IMG/VR virus record: IMGVR_UViG_3300042914_001043
Location: 1-24,569 of that record
DNA length: 24,569 nucleotides
Strand: one strand, 5' to 3'
Origin: a virus
Position numbers and translations under genes: made by a program. Below are positions 11,521 to 19,341 of this stretch, piece after piece. Position 1 is the first letter of the stretch, and each line of letters begins with the position of its first letter. Under the pieces are notes generated by a model. That model did no database searches. It saw nothing but the letters and a program-made list of their open reading frames with translations, and had not been told where the DNA came from.

Positions 11521-12878
11521 CAGTTATTCCGTCTACGCAGGCTCGCACCAACAGCCACCATTGTAGAAGAAACTGCCACCAGTGTCCTTCGTTCTTCCAC
11601 AGGAATCGTGGAGCCAACCATCACATAGGAATCAAACAGCCCGGTGAACACGTTGATGGCCGCCTCGAATGCTTCACGAACTTCCTTCGGTGCTTCTTGC
11701 ACCGCGTCCACGATTGCTTCACCTTGCTCGGCAGTCAACTCCTCAACGACGACCGCTTCAAAGATTGCTTCGGCCTGCGCCTCGGTGACAACTGCCAAGA
11801 CCTCTGAGGTCGTGGCAAGTTGTGTGGCCTGCTCGGTGGTCGGGGTGGTGGCAAGGATTTGTTCTACGGCTGCGACGATTTGCTCAGGTTCGAGGACGGT
11901 GACGTCGGCGAGTAGCTCTTCTACGAACTCGTCCACTTCTTCTTCGGTGCTAGTTTCGGGCAATGCTTCTGTCTCTGGCTGCTCTGGTTCTGATGGCTCC
12001 GGCAGCGTTGTGGTTGTGGGTGCTGGCTCGGTGGTTGTTGATTGAGGAGGCACAGTTACAGATGGCAGAGTCGTCTCGGGAACTGGATCAACAAACAGAG
12101 TCGTCGTAGTTGATTCGGTAGTTGTTGTCGGAGGCTCGGTCGTAGTCGTAGTGGTGGAAGTCGTAGTGGTGGAAGTCGTAGTCGTAGGCGGCTCAGTAGT
12201 TGTAGTCGTGGTGGTAGCCGGGGCGACGTAGACGGTCGTGGTTGTCGTGGTCTGCTCGGTGGTGGTGGTTGCAGGCTCAGTCGTGGTCGTCGTAGAAGTG
12301 GTGGTGGTTTCTGGAACGGTGGTGCTAGTCGAAGTGGTGGTGGTTGGTGTTGAGGTTTGGGTGAACGCTTCGTCGGGAACTATTGACCAGCCTGCGTCGT
12401 CAATGTTCCAGACAAGCATGATGCAGGACGACCCGCCGTGCTCATACATCCACACGTTGAGCGGCTGGATGCCTGCCTCAATCTCTAGTTGACCTGACGG
12501 TATCCAGGAGCAGCCTTGGTCGTTCCATGATTCAAACTCGTTGCCGCCGATGTCCGCATAGCCACCGTCGTCTGTGGCCAACCAGAACTCAATCGTCGTG
12601 TGTTCAGGGATGTTGATGTAGCCAGTCATGTGAACCATGAACAAGTCGCCTGTGCAGCTCTCGTATGGTTCGCCGTCGTAACTGCGGTTGATGTTGTTCT
12701 CTGTCTCGGTTCCGCAGATCGGATACTCGCTGGTGGAACGTAGCGGTGGTATCTCGTCGATGGTGTAGTAGGTGGTGGCAAGCCCTGGTTGCGGGTCTGC
12801 TTGTGCGGTAGTCGGCCAGAAGGCGAAGAAGACTGCCGGTGCGAGTATCAGCCAACGAAGGCTGTTAGAGAGGCGCAT
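11520..12878 (-). CDS. Secreted PA14-domain protein with Thr-rich stalk and C-terminal anchor
   Basis: About 452 residues. 1-28: Sec signal peptide ending 'TTAQA'. About 32-170: PA14-like beta domain ('TTYYTIDEIPPL', 'IEFWLATDDGGYADIGG', 'IQPLNVWMYEHGGSSCIMLVW'), a fold that binds carbohydrates. About 175-300: mucin-like Thr/Pro/Glu repeats. About 315-415: acidic helical region with repeated 'AEQ.EAI' type helices. The C-terminus 'LVAVSSTMVAVGASLRRRNN' looks like a short membrane anchor with a positive stop; no LPXTG is seen. It may be displayed on the infected cell or be part of the virion. The ATG at 12878 is chosen over an upstream TTG. It overlaps the 66-residue gene by 14 bases. Confidence 0.75.
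   Translation of the reverse strand: MRLSNSLRWLILAPAVFFAFWPTTAQADPQPGLATTYYTIDEIPPLRSTSEYPICGTETENNINRSYDGEPYESCTGDLFMVHMTGYINIPEHTTIEFWLATDDGGYADIGGNEFESWNDQGCSWIPSGQLEIEAGIQPLNVWMYEHGGSSCIMLVWNIDDAGWSIVPDEAFTQTSTPTTTTSTSTTVPETTTTSTTTTTEPATTTTEQTTTTTTVYVAPATTTTTTTEPPTTTTSTTTTSTTTTTTEPPTTTTESTTTTLFVDPVPETTLPSVTVPPQSTTTEPAPTTTTLPEPSEPEQPETEALPETSTEEEVDEFVEELLADVTVLEPEQIVAAVEQILATTPTTEQATQLATTSEVLAVVTEAQAEAIFEAVVVEELTAEQGEAIVDAVQEAPKEVREAFEAAINVFTGLFDSYVMVGSTIPVEERRTLVAVSSTMVAVGASLRRRNN
12000..12360. repeat. Low-complexity Thr-codon repeats
   Basis: This stretch encodes the Thr-rich stalk and is built of GTGGTG/GTAGTC-like plus-strand runs (ACC/ACT codons on the coding strand). It includes a 15-base unit repeated exactly in tandem at 12148-12162 and 12163-12177. 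Such tracts change length easily by slippage. Confidence 0.8.
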
Positions 12879-13065
12879 CCTCAACTACTGGTGGTGCGCT
12901 GAACGTGTCGGTGTCTGCGTCGTAGATCCAGCCGATGGCAACGGTCAAAGGTTCTGGGCCGAGGTCGTGCCAGTCACCGTCAAGATTTGCTGTCGCCCAT
13001 TCGTAGTCGCCAACGATGATGGCTTCAACGATGTTGTTCGCTAGTTGTGCGACGTAGTTCTTCAC
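12865..13065 (-). CDS. Small fibre-associated protein (66 aa)
   Basis: 'VAQLANNIVEAIIVGDYEWATANLDGDWHDLG' followed by 'IGWIYDADTDTFSAPP' is the pattern of small proteins encoded just after tail fibres in many phages (a 'V..IIV.D..W' strand pair and 'G..YD..T.TFSAP'), also found within tail-fibre-assembly proteins. It starts at the GTG at 13065, overlapping the fibre stop as GTGA. It may be a chaperone or a minor part of the fibre; this is inference. Confidence 0.65.
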   Translation of the reverse strand: MKNYVAQLANNIVEAIIVGDYEWATANLDGDWHDLGPEPLTVAIGWIYDADTDTFSAPPVVEDAPL

Positions 13066-14249
13066 GACTTGAACCTTACGTACACGACGCCGTCTGAGCC
13101 TGCGCCTGATGTCGTGGTGCCTCCACCGCCTCCACCTGAACCGAAGAAGGCTGCTGAGGCTGCGCTTCCTGCGGTGCTACCTGCGACTCCGCCGTTGCCG
13201 CCTGACGAGTTGCCTGCCGTTCCGCCTGTTCCGCCTGAGCCTGTTGCACCACCACCACCGCAACCGATGTGCGTCACAACTGTTGCGCCTGTGAATGTGG
13301 TGGTCGCTGTTCCTGTGCCGCCTGCACCACCTGTCGTTGAGCCGCCGTTAGACCCGACTGATGTCGAGCCTCCGCCACCGCCGGAACCTGATGTGGTTGA
13401 CGCTGCGCTGCCGTTGCCTCCGTTGAAGGCTTGCGTTGAGATGAGAGTAATCCCGCCTGTGTTGATTGCGAAGTCGCTACTGCCGATGCCGCCGCCACCT
13501 GCACCGGCGGCGTCTGCGTTCTTGAAGCCAGCGCCATCGTTGCCAATACCGCCACCGCCACCGCCCGCAGCAATAGAACCGACTCGGCTGAAAGTGCCAC
13601 GATTACCCGTAGTGCCGGTGACCGTTACGGCGATGCCTTTGGCACCGACAGTCACCGTCTGATTCGTGTCGGCAAAGAAAGTTGCTTCAACTACTCCGCC
13701 GCCACCACCGCCACCTGCTGAACCGAAGTTGGTGCGGAATCCGCCCGATCCACCTCCACCGACCATGAGCACATCAAAGAGTCCCGACTTCGTAACCGTC
13801 AGCGTTGAAGACGATGAGAAGGTGAGCATCGTGTAGTTGACCCCGCCGACTGTGATACTGCTCGACGTGCCACCTGTGGCGGTTCCGTAACTTATACCGC
13901 CGCTAGGAAAAAAAGTAAAGACCGACGCCGACGTAGCTACAAGTGTGCCGCCTCCATGTTGCGCCAATACAAGTGAGCCTGCTGTGTTGATGGTGACGCC
14001 TGCACCGGCGGTGACGGTGGTTGCACCTGCGCCCTTGTTGGCGATGAAGATTGTGTCGCCGACTGCAAAGACTGAATTGTTGATGGTGACGGTGTTCGCC
14101 GAGGCGACGTTCATCACGATGCGTTTGCCGACATCTCCAACGACCGCAACATAGGACGCAGTCTGGTCGTTGATGGGCAATGTCGTGATTGCGTTCATCT
14201 GCGCAGCGGTAAGGACTTGACCCTGCGTGAATGGGAATGGTGTCGTCAT
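13062..14249 (-). CDS. Glycine-rich tail fibre/adhesin
   Basis: A 395-residue protein. The N-terminus 'FTQGQVLTAAQMNAITTLP' is the virion-attachment signature of many actinophage and cyanophage fibres. Residues about 20-120 form beta repeats ('NTVTINNSVFAVGDTIFIANKGAG'). From about 165 on, runs of 5-7 glycines alternate with short variable loops ('VGGGGSGG', 'AGGGGGGG', 'GSGGGGGG') up to the end 'GVVYVRFKS'. This is the layout of polyglycine-II sandwich domains, as in phage S16 gp38, whose variable loops bind the receptor. It is therefore the likely host-recognition protein. The ATG at 14249 follows the minor tail stop by 7 bases. Confidence 0.85.
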   Translation of the reverse strand: MTTPFPFTQGQVLTAAQMNAITTLPINDQTASYVAVVGDVGKRIVMNVASANTVTINNSVFAVGDTIFIANKGAGATTVTAGAGVTINTAGSLVLAQHGGGTLVATSASVFTFFPSGGISYGTATGGTSSSITVGGVNYTMLTFSSSSTLTVTKSGLFDVLMVGGGGSGGFRTNFGSAGGGGGGGVVEATFFADTNQTVTVGAKGIAVTVTGTTGNRGTFSRVGSIAAGGGGGGIGNDGAGFKNADAAGAGGGGIGSSDFAINTGGITLISTQAFNGGNGSAASTTSGSGGGGGSTSVGSNGGSTTGGAGGTGTATTTFTGATVVTHIGCGGGGATGSGGTGGTAGNSSGGNGGVAGSTAGSAASAAFFGSGGGGGGTTTSGAGSDGVVYVRFKS

Positions 14250-14256
14250 ACGGGGA

Positions 14257-14871
14257 TTATCCTAGCCCAACCTCAGCGTCGTCAAGTTCGCTGGTGTCCA
14301 AGATGAACAAGCCAAACAGGTCCGCTGGTGAACATTGCAAAATGACCGTGTGATTTGATGGGGTTATCTTGTGGTCGATACCCTCCACGAACAAGTCCTC
14401 CACCACCGGGTTAGCCACATTCGGGAACCGCTTGGACACCCGTATCTGGTCACCAATCTCCAACACCGCGACCAAATCACGTTGGGCTTCGCTGATGCCG
14501 TTCATAGAAATCTCAATGTTGCTGAACCAATACTGCGGCAGTTCCCGCACCAGATACCCGGCAAGGTCTTGGGCGAAGCTGACACCAGTTTCGGGGTTCG
14601 TCGAGTTGTCCAGAATCGTCACCAGTTGCGCCGACGTCTCACCGAACGTGGACACCGAAGTTGCCGAAGTTGCGGTGACTGCTTGCAAATCGGTCGTCGT
14701 CGGAGCCGACACCGCGGCCGTATCCGCAACAACAACTTGCACATTGTTGACCACACCCTGATCCAATGTGAGTTTCTGTCCGAACGACTGATTGTTCTGC
14801 TGAGCCAACCCAGCCAGCAACAAATCAAAATCATCCGCAGGAATCAAGTCAGACGTGAAGACGACACTCAT
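14257..14871 (-). CDS. Minor tail protein, C-terminal-half-like (204 aa)
   Basis: The sequence 'VTATSATSVSTFGETSAQLVTILDN' with 'VLEIGDQIRVSKRFPN', 'LFVEGIDHKITPSNHTVILQCSPADLF' and final 'LDTSELDDAEVGLG' matches the C-terminal half of actinophage minor tail proteins of the tail tip. The N-terminal half seems to be the separate gene before it; the two overlap as ATGA. Third codon positions are strongly G/T here, unlike the fibre gene that follows. Confidence 0.75.
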   Translation of the reverse strand: MSVVFTSDLIPADDFDLLLAGLAQQNNQSFGQKLTLDQGVVNNVQVVVADTAAVSAPTTTDLQAVTATSATSVSTFGETSAQLVTILDNSTNPETGVSFAQDLAGYLVRELPQYWFSNIEISMNGISEAQRDLVAVLEIGDQIRVSKRFPNVANPVVEDLFVEGIDHKITPSNHTVILQCSPADLFGLFILDTSELDDAEVGLG

Positions 14872-15656
14872 CGGTAAATCACCTCAAAACTACGGAACGG
14901 AATCTCACCATCACCAACATCGGAGAACTCTGCGATGATGTCCTGAAACTCACGACCAGTACGAGCCTGAGCCACCAAGACTCCCGCCCGGCTGATAAAG
15001 ATGCGACCCTGCTCAGCGGTCTGAATGCGATCAAAATACTCCGACACCTTCACACCCGCCTCAACCGCCTGGGCACCCAACTTGGCAACACCAACCTCAA
15101 TGTCCCGTTCACCCGGCAACACGAACAACTGCACCTCGGCACGGTCCAAGATGGCTTCGATACGTTCACTCGACAACTCAGCCGTGGGCACATGACGGTC
15201 AATCGACACCTTCTCCAACACCTTCAAATCATCCACCGCGGTCACCGTCACATACGACTTGTTATCCAACGTGATCTGCTGGTTGTACGACTGAATCTGC
15301 CCCACGAACAGCTCCTCACCGTCACGAGTCACCTTCACCCGCTTCGTCGGAGTGAAACCGAGACGGTCTTCGTCCACGTCCCAATACGGTGACGCAGGAT
15401 TCACCACCGAGAAATCGCCCTGAACATCGTCAATCGTGATGGTGCAACGCCCAGAGTCAATCGGTTGACGAAACTCGCTACGACCCCGAGCAATGGACAC
15501 AGCCAACACATACTCAGTCACATCAAAAAACTCGGTTGACCCGTCAAGCGTGTCCAATCCATCAAGCGTTGAACTGTCCAACTTGAACTCGTCCGTGGTG
15601 AACCCAGCATCCAGGAACACGCCATAGTTGCCGAAGTTGAGCAGGTTCTTTGACAT
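14868..15656 (-). CDS. Minor tail protein, N-terminal-half-like (262 aa)
   Basis: 'FDVTEYVLAVSIARGRSEF' (a start typical of actinophage tail tip proteins), 'GRCTITIDDVQGDFSVVNPASPYW', 'TKRVKVTRDGEELFVGQIQSY', 'SYVTVTAVDDLKVL' and 'GRIFISRAGVLVAQAR' follow the order of a hub/minor tail protein, which would sit below the tape measure at the tail tip. It ends at 'EIPFRSFEVIYR', where longer homologues would go on. The ATG at 15656 shares one base with the tape measure stop. Confidence 0.75.
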   Translation of the reverse strand: MSKNLLNFGNYGVFLDAGFTTDEFKLDSSTLDGLDTLDGSTEFFDVTEYVLAVSIARGRSEFRQPIDSGRCTITIDDVQGDFSVVNPASPYWDVDEDRLGFTPTKRVKVTRDGEELFVGQIQSYNQQITLDNKSYVTVTAVDDLKVLEKVSIDRHVPTAELSSERIEAILDRAEVQLFVLPGERDIEVGVAKLGAQAVEAGVKVSEYFDRIQTAEQGRIFISRAGVLVAQARTGREFQDIIAEFSDVGDGEIPFRSFEVIYR

Positions 15657-18019
15657 TAGAGAATCTGTACGTTGAGTGGGCCTTGATTGCGATTGTAGGT
15701 ACGCAACGCATCAACCAGTTTCTCAGGCAAATCCGCATCAGCAACAGTCGAATTGACGTTGATGACCACCTGTTCGGACATCATGCGTTGCCCGTCGCCG
15801 CCGTTGAACCCTCCACCGGCTGGTGGCGTGGGGACGATGGGCACCAGGTCAGGTGAACCGATACGGGCTGCAACCTTCGGGAAGTTGAGAATGGCTGTCG
15901 CCAACAAATCCAACTCCTTGCGATACTCCGCAACCGCTTCAGTCTCCGCTTCCAAAGCCTCCGTGTTGCGCTCATGAGCCCTCGTCTGAGCCTCCTGAGC
16001 ATCAGTAACAGCCTTCTGCAACGGCACCAGCTCTGCGTCACCTTGACGCAACCCGTCGGTGGCGATACGTAAATCGCGTTGAGCAGCCTCCAACTTGCGG
16101 GTGCTATCAATCTGATCATCTTCCTGGTCAACGACACGCAACTTCGCCTCAGCCAAAGCAATCTCAGCCTCACGAATGTCTTGCGCTGTTGACCCAGCAT
16201 CGGCACGAACCTCAGCCAGTTTCCGTTCAGCGTCACGAACCGCAAAGATTGACTGCTCCTGCGCAAACTTCGAGCGAGTCAACCCACGCTCAGCCGCAGC
16301 TACCGCCCGTTGAGCGTCAGCAATCTCACCCGGCGACCCAGCACCTTGCGCTTCAAGCAACGCCTGCTGGGCTGCAGCCAAATCTTCGTTCGCTTTCGTC
16401 AACGACTTCTGGGTGTCACGCACATTTCGTTGCGCACGACTGTACGAATCTGACGCACCTTGCGCCGACTTCAACACAGCCGTGTATGCCTCCAACGGTT
16501 TGATGGCCTCAGCCGTAGCCCGCGACGACCCACCAGTCTTTTTGGCTGTGTCGCCAAGCAAAGCGTTCAACACGGACTGGGCAGCCGACTGGTCTTTGAG
16601 GGCCTGATTCAACACTTCAATGGATGTGCCACCCTTCAACGCTTGGGCACGCAACTGGTTCACCCGATCGGTTTCTTTCGCCAGTTTCGCTTCAGCCTGG
16701 GCAACAGACACCAACCCTGTTTCAAGGTTCGCAGCAGCCAAACGTCGAGCAGCCATGTCTGATGCGTCAGCAATCCCTCTGATTGCTCCAGCCGCCTTAT
16801 CTGCACCGACCTTGATACGGTCGAACGATACTTCCCCAATGGTCGCTGTCTTCGGCAAGCTGATACCTACAAATCGGACAACGTCACCAACGACATTGCC
16901 CCATTGAATAAACGAGTTGATGACCCCAATGACTGCGTTGACGAGCAACTCAAACCCTGCGATTGCAATGTTGATGAGGGTTGCCAGAACTTTGCGGAAC
17001 CCTTCGGACTTCATCGCAGCCAACACCAACGCACTCACCAACAAACCGATGACCACAACGATTGCCCCGATACCAGTTGCCGAAAGGGCAACACCGAACA
17101 AGGTCAGTTTCGCTGCCGCCAAAGCTGCCGCTATTGCCATCACCTTCAACGCAATCGACATCGCCACAATCGCCCCGGTGACAGCCGCAAACCCTGCACC
17201 CAACGCAACCATGACTTCAGAGTTACGTGCAGCGAAATCGGCAAACTTTCCGAGTGCAGCCACAATCGCCTCAAACGCTGGCAAGAGTGCCGTACCGATG
17301 TTGGTGCGCACATCATCAAAACTGTTCCGCAACGCCACCATGCGACCCTCAGCGGTCTCACGAGCAGCCTCATTGAACCCGCCATACGTTGAGGACAAGA
17401 CGTCGACGATGGCAGCGGCACGCTCGGCCTCTGTCCCGTTGCTGATCAACGCCTTCGTGTTGTCGTCAAGTACGAACCCTGCTCGGGTCAACGCACCGAA
17501 CTGGCCGTTCAACGCCTGAGCCAAGCCGTTGGTCATTGACTTGAAATCTTCCCCAGTGGCCGTCGCACCCTTTTCAGCGATGACATAGTCAACAATCGCT
17601 GGCGTCAACTTCTCTATGGTCTCAAACTGCAAATCAAACGTGGCAAGTTGTGCTTGCGCCACCGTAATGTTCCCAGCCGACGCAACACCAACCTGTTGCA
17701 AAGCATCAGCCTGGGCAAGCAAAGCATCAACCTGCTCATCGGTTGCCGCCCCAGTGGTGAGAAGTATTTGACGGAGACGTTCCTGTTCAGCCTGAGCTTG
17801 CACGGCTGCGCTAATCGACAACCCTGCGGCCGCCGTGATACCTGCAAACGCAATAGCCGAAGCAGCCTGCACCTTGCCGAACACTGGGACAAGTTCTTGG
17901 AGTTTTGTTTGTGATTCCCCGAACGCTTCACCGGCAGCACCACGAACTTGTTGGAAGCCTGCGATCAACTGCCGAGGGTCGGCAATAAGTTTGACTAAGA
18001 ATGAACGCTCAACGGCCAT
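15656..18019 (-). CDS. Tape measure protein
   Basis: About 787 residues, by far the longest structural gene. It has an N-terminal helical part, the typical 'GRMVALRNSFDDVRTNIGTALLP' region (about 225-250), a long hydrophobic stretch (about 270-375, several membrane-like helices) and a long coiled coil rich in Ala/Glu/Arg (about 510-740). Tape measures set tail length at about 0.15 nm per residue, here giving roughly 120 nm. The hydrophobic part would enter the host membrane during injection. The ATG at 18019 is preferred, though a TTG at 18028 is possible. It sits between the AEP-like gene and the minor tail proteins. Confidence 0.95.
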   Translation of the reverse strand: MAVERSFLVKLIADPRQLIAGFQQVRGAAGEAFGESQTKLQELVPVFGKVQAASAIAFAGITAAAGLSISAAVQAQAEQERLRQILLTTGAATDEQVDALLAQADALQQVGVASAGNITVAQAQLATFDLQFETIEKLTPAIVDYVIAEKGATATGEDFKSMTNGLAQALNGQFGALTRAGFVLDDNTKALISNGTEAERAAAIVDVLSSTYGGFNEAARETAEGRMVALRNSFDDVRTNIGTALLPAFEAIVAALGKFADFAARNSEVMVALGAGFAAVTGAIVAMSIALKVMAIAAALAAAKLTLFGVALSATGIGAIVVVIGLLVSALVLAAMKSEGFRKVLATLINIAIAGFELLVNAVIGVINSFIQWGNVVGDVVRFVGISLPKTATIGEVSFDRIKVGADKAAGAIRGIADASDMAARRLAAANLETGLVSVAQAEAKLAKETDRVNQLRAQALKGGTSIEVLNQALKDQSAAQSVLNALLGDTAKKTGGSSRATAEAIKPLEAYTAVLKSAQGASDSYSRAQRNVRDTQKSLTKANEDLAAAQQALLEAQGAGSPGEIADAQRAVAAAERGLTRSKFAQEQSIFAVRDAERKLAEVRADAGSTAQDIREAEIALAEAKLRVVDQEDDQIDSTRKLEAAQRDLRIATDGLRQGDAELVPLQKAVTDAQEAQTRAHERNTEALEAETEAVAEYRKELDLLATAILNFPKVAARIGSPDLVPIVPTPPAGGGFNGGDGQRMMSEQVVINVNSTVADADLPEKLVDALRTYNRNQGPLNVQIL

Positions 18020-18034
18020 GAGCGGCAATTCTAC

Positions 18035-18772
18035 TCAGTCAAAGACCCATGACTTTCGCAGGTCTCTCAACTCGCCCAACAACCTGCCAGCAATCTGCGG
18101 TTGCGTCAAGCCAGCGAACCGAGTCAAATCTTGTGGTTCATTCCACCACGACTCATCTTCCCAGTATCGAACCTGACGTGAAGTTGACTGCACCGACTTC
18201 GGCATCCGAGCGACACCAAACCGAGGCGGAACGAACAACTCACCCAACTCAGCATCCAAGAACTCGCCATGCCCATACTTCCGAGACGACCAATCAAACC
18301 GTCCCACAGGATGCTGAGGGAGATAGAAGATGCGTGCAGGGTCCTTCGTGGCTGGGTCGCCGACGACGTTGATGCGTTCATGCAACCGAGTCCACACCTC
18401 TGCCCAACGATGTGCAGGCACCGGGTCTTTGAGAGGGAGCACCAAGTGCCAGTGCTCATCGTTCGGGCGATGCGACCATGTGGTGTATGCGAACCATTCC
18501 AAGCCATCCAACCGAGCGTGGTCAAACGACTCACCGTCCATGTCCACCACGAGACAGGTCACAGCCTCAACGTTGCGATTGCTTCGTGTGGTGCCTGATG
18601 CGTAGATGACTGGCGACCACAGCGCACGCTGATCCTTGCGTCGGGTTTCCTTACGGATGCACAGACGAGACCACAACTGCACCCATGAACCAGCGAACGG
18701 TTTGGGTACGACTGCTTTGGTGTAGTCGAATCTGACTGCACGGACGTTGTCTAACTGAATCTCAGGAAACAT
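18035..18772 (-). CDS. AEP/primase-like protein within the tail module
   Basis: A 245-residue protein. 'LVVDMDG' (74-80) gives the hhDhD motif I of archaeo-eukaryotic primases; 'TTWSHRPNDEHWHLVLPL' (97-114) corresponds to the SxH strand pair; 'KDPARIFYLPQHP' (143-155) to the third motif region. Proteins with these three elements act as primases or replication initiators in plasmids and phages. The ATG at 18772 is fixed by AAGGAG six bases upstream; an upstream TTG is rejected. It lies between the gp10-like gene and the tape measure gene, far from the replication genes. Whether it primes DNA synthesis or has been recruited for assembly is unknown. Family moderate. Confidence 0.6.
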   Translation of the reverse strand: MFPEIQLDNVRAVRFDYTKAVVPKPFAGSWVQLWSRLCIRKETRRKDQRALWSPVIYASGTTRSNRNVEAVTCLVVDMDGESFDHARLDGLEWFAYTTWSHRPNDEHWHLVLPLKDPVPAHRWAEVWTRLHERINVVGDPATKDPARIFYLPQHPVGRFDWSSRKYGHGEFLDAELGELFVPPRFGVARMPKSVQSTSRQVRYWEDESWWNEPQDLTRFAGLTQPQIAGRLLGELRDLRKSWVFD

Positions 18773-18800
18773 GGCGGGCTCCTTGTAGGTCAGCGTAGCG

Positions 18801-19340
18801 TCAAACAGCACCCTTGGCAAGGTTCTTCAATACCAGCTCAATGGCGTCTGAATACTCCTTGACAACGAAAGACTTTGAATCCCGTACCGCCTGCCAGAAG
18901 AAGTAGCCCTGACGGCCACGATGGCGAGTGAATTGCATCGTTGTCTTTCTGCGACGACCACCGAACTCGGCACCGAAAAACACATTACCCATCGTCACTT
19001 TTCTTGCGCGCTTACCGTTCGGACGGGAAGCAGAAACGAAACCACGCTTGTGATCCAGTTTGATGGTTGGGATGCGGTCATGTCGAGCACGCAAACCTCT
19101 GACCACTTGGCTGGCCTGCGAATGACCGGATGAACCGTCTCGGGGTTTTCCTTGCGGTGCTTGACCGTTTGCGTTGATGACCGCCCGGTCAACAACATGC
19201 TGTGCAACTTGCTGAGCTGCCTTACGCATCTCAGCGTCAAACTGTGGCAAAGCCTGCGACGCTTCACGCAAGAACTCAAACAGTCCTGGTGCACTGAACG
19301 CAACCTGATCTGCTCGACCGATAGCAATCTTGTTTGCCAT
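18801..19340 (-). CDS. HK97 gp10-like tail completion/neck protein
   Basis: A 179-residue protein. 'FDAEMRKAAQQVAQHVVDRAV' near the start and 'FGAEFGGRRRKTTMQFTRHRGRQGYFFWQAVRDS' near 124-157 match the HK97 gp10-like family of neck/tail-completion proteins, whose 'GAEFG...' and 'GYFFWPA.R' parts are typical. These proteins sit at the head-tail joint. The place is unusual, after the chaperone rather than before the major tail gene. The ATG at 19340 follows the frameshifted chaperone stop by 1 base. Role inferred from the family. Confidence 0.65.
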   Translation of the reverse strand: MANKIAIGRADQVAFSAPGLFEFLREASQALPQFDAEMRKAAQQVAQHVVDRAVINANGQAPQGKPRDGSSGHSQASQVVRGLRARHDRIPTIKLDHKRGFVSASRPNGKRARKVTMGNVFFGAEFGGRRRKTTMQFTRHRGRQGYFFWQAVRDSKSFVVKEYSDAIELVLKNLAKGAV

Positions 19341-19341
19341 G

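Noticed and set aside
11357-11617. Minus-strand ORF of 86 codons near the small membrane genes
   Set aside because: It crosses the end of the PA14 gene and the 57-residue gene in another frame, is His/Trp/Asp-rich without motif, and the coupled small ORFs explain the region better.
12238-12492. Plus-strand ORF of Val-rich sequence
   Set aside because: It is the mirror of Thr codons in the PA14 protein gene; the Val runs are the complement of ACC/ACT repeats and no ribosome site is present.
13045-13662. Plus-strand Pro-rich ORF of 205 codons
   Set aside because: Proline runs here are the reverse complement of the glycine codons of the fibre gene, whose frame has the fibre N-terminal motif and correct neighbours.
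16917-17519. Plus-strand Ala/Thr-rich ORF of 200 codons
   Set aside because: It is the antisense of the hydrophobic part of the tape measure gene.
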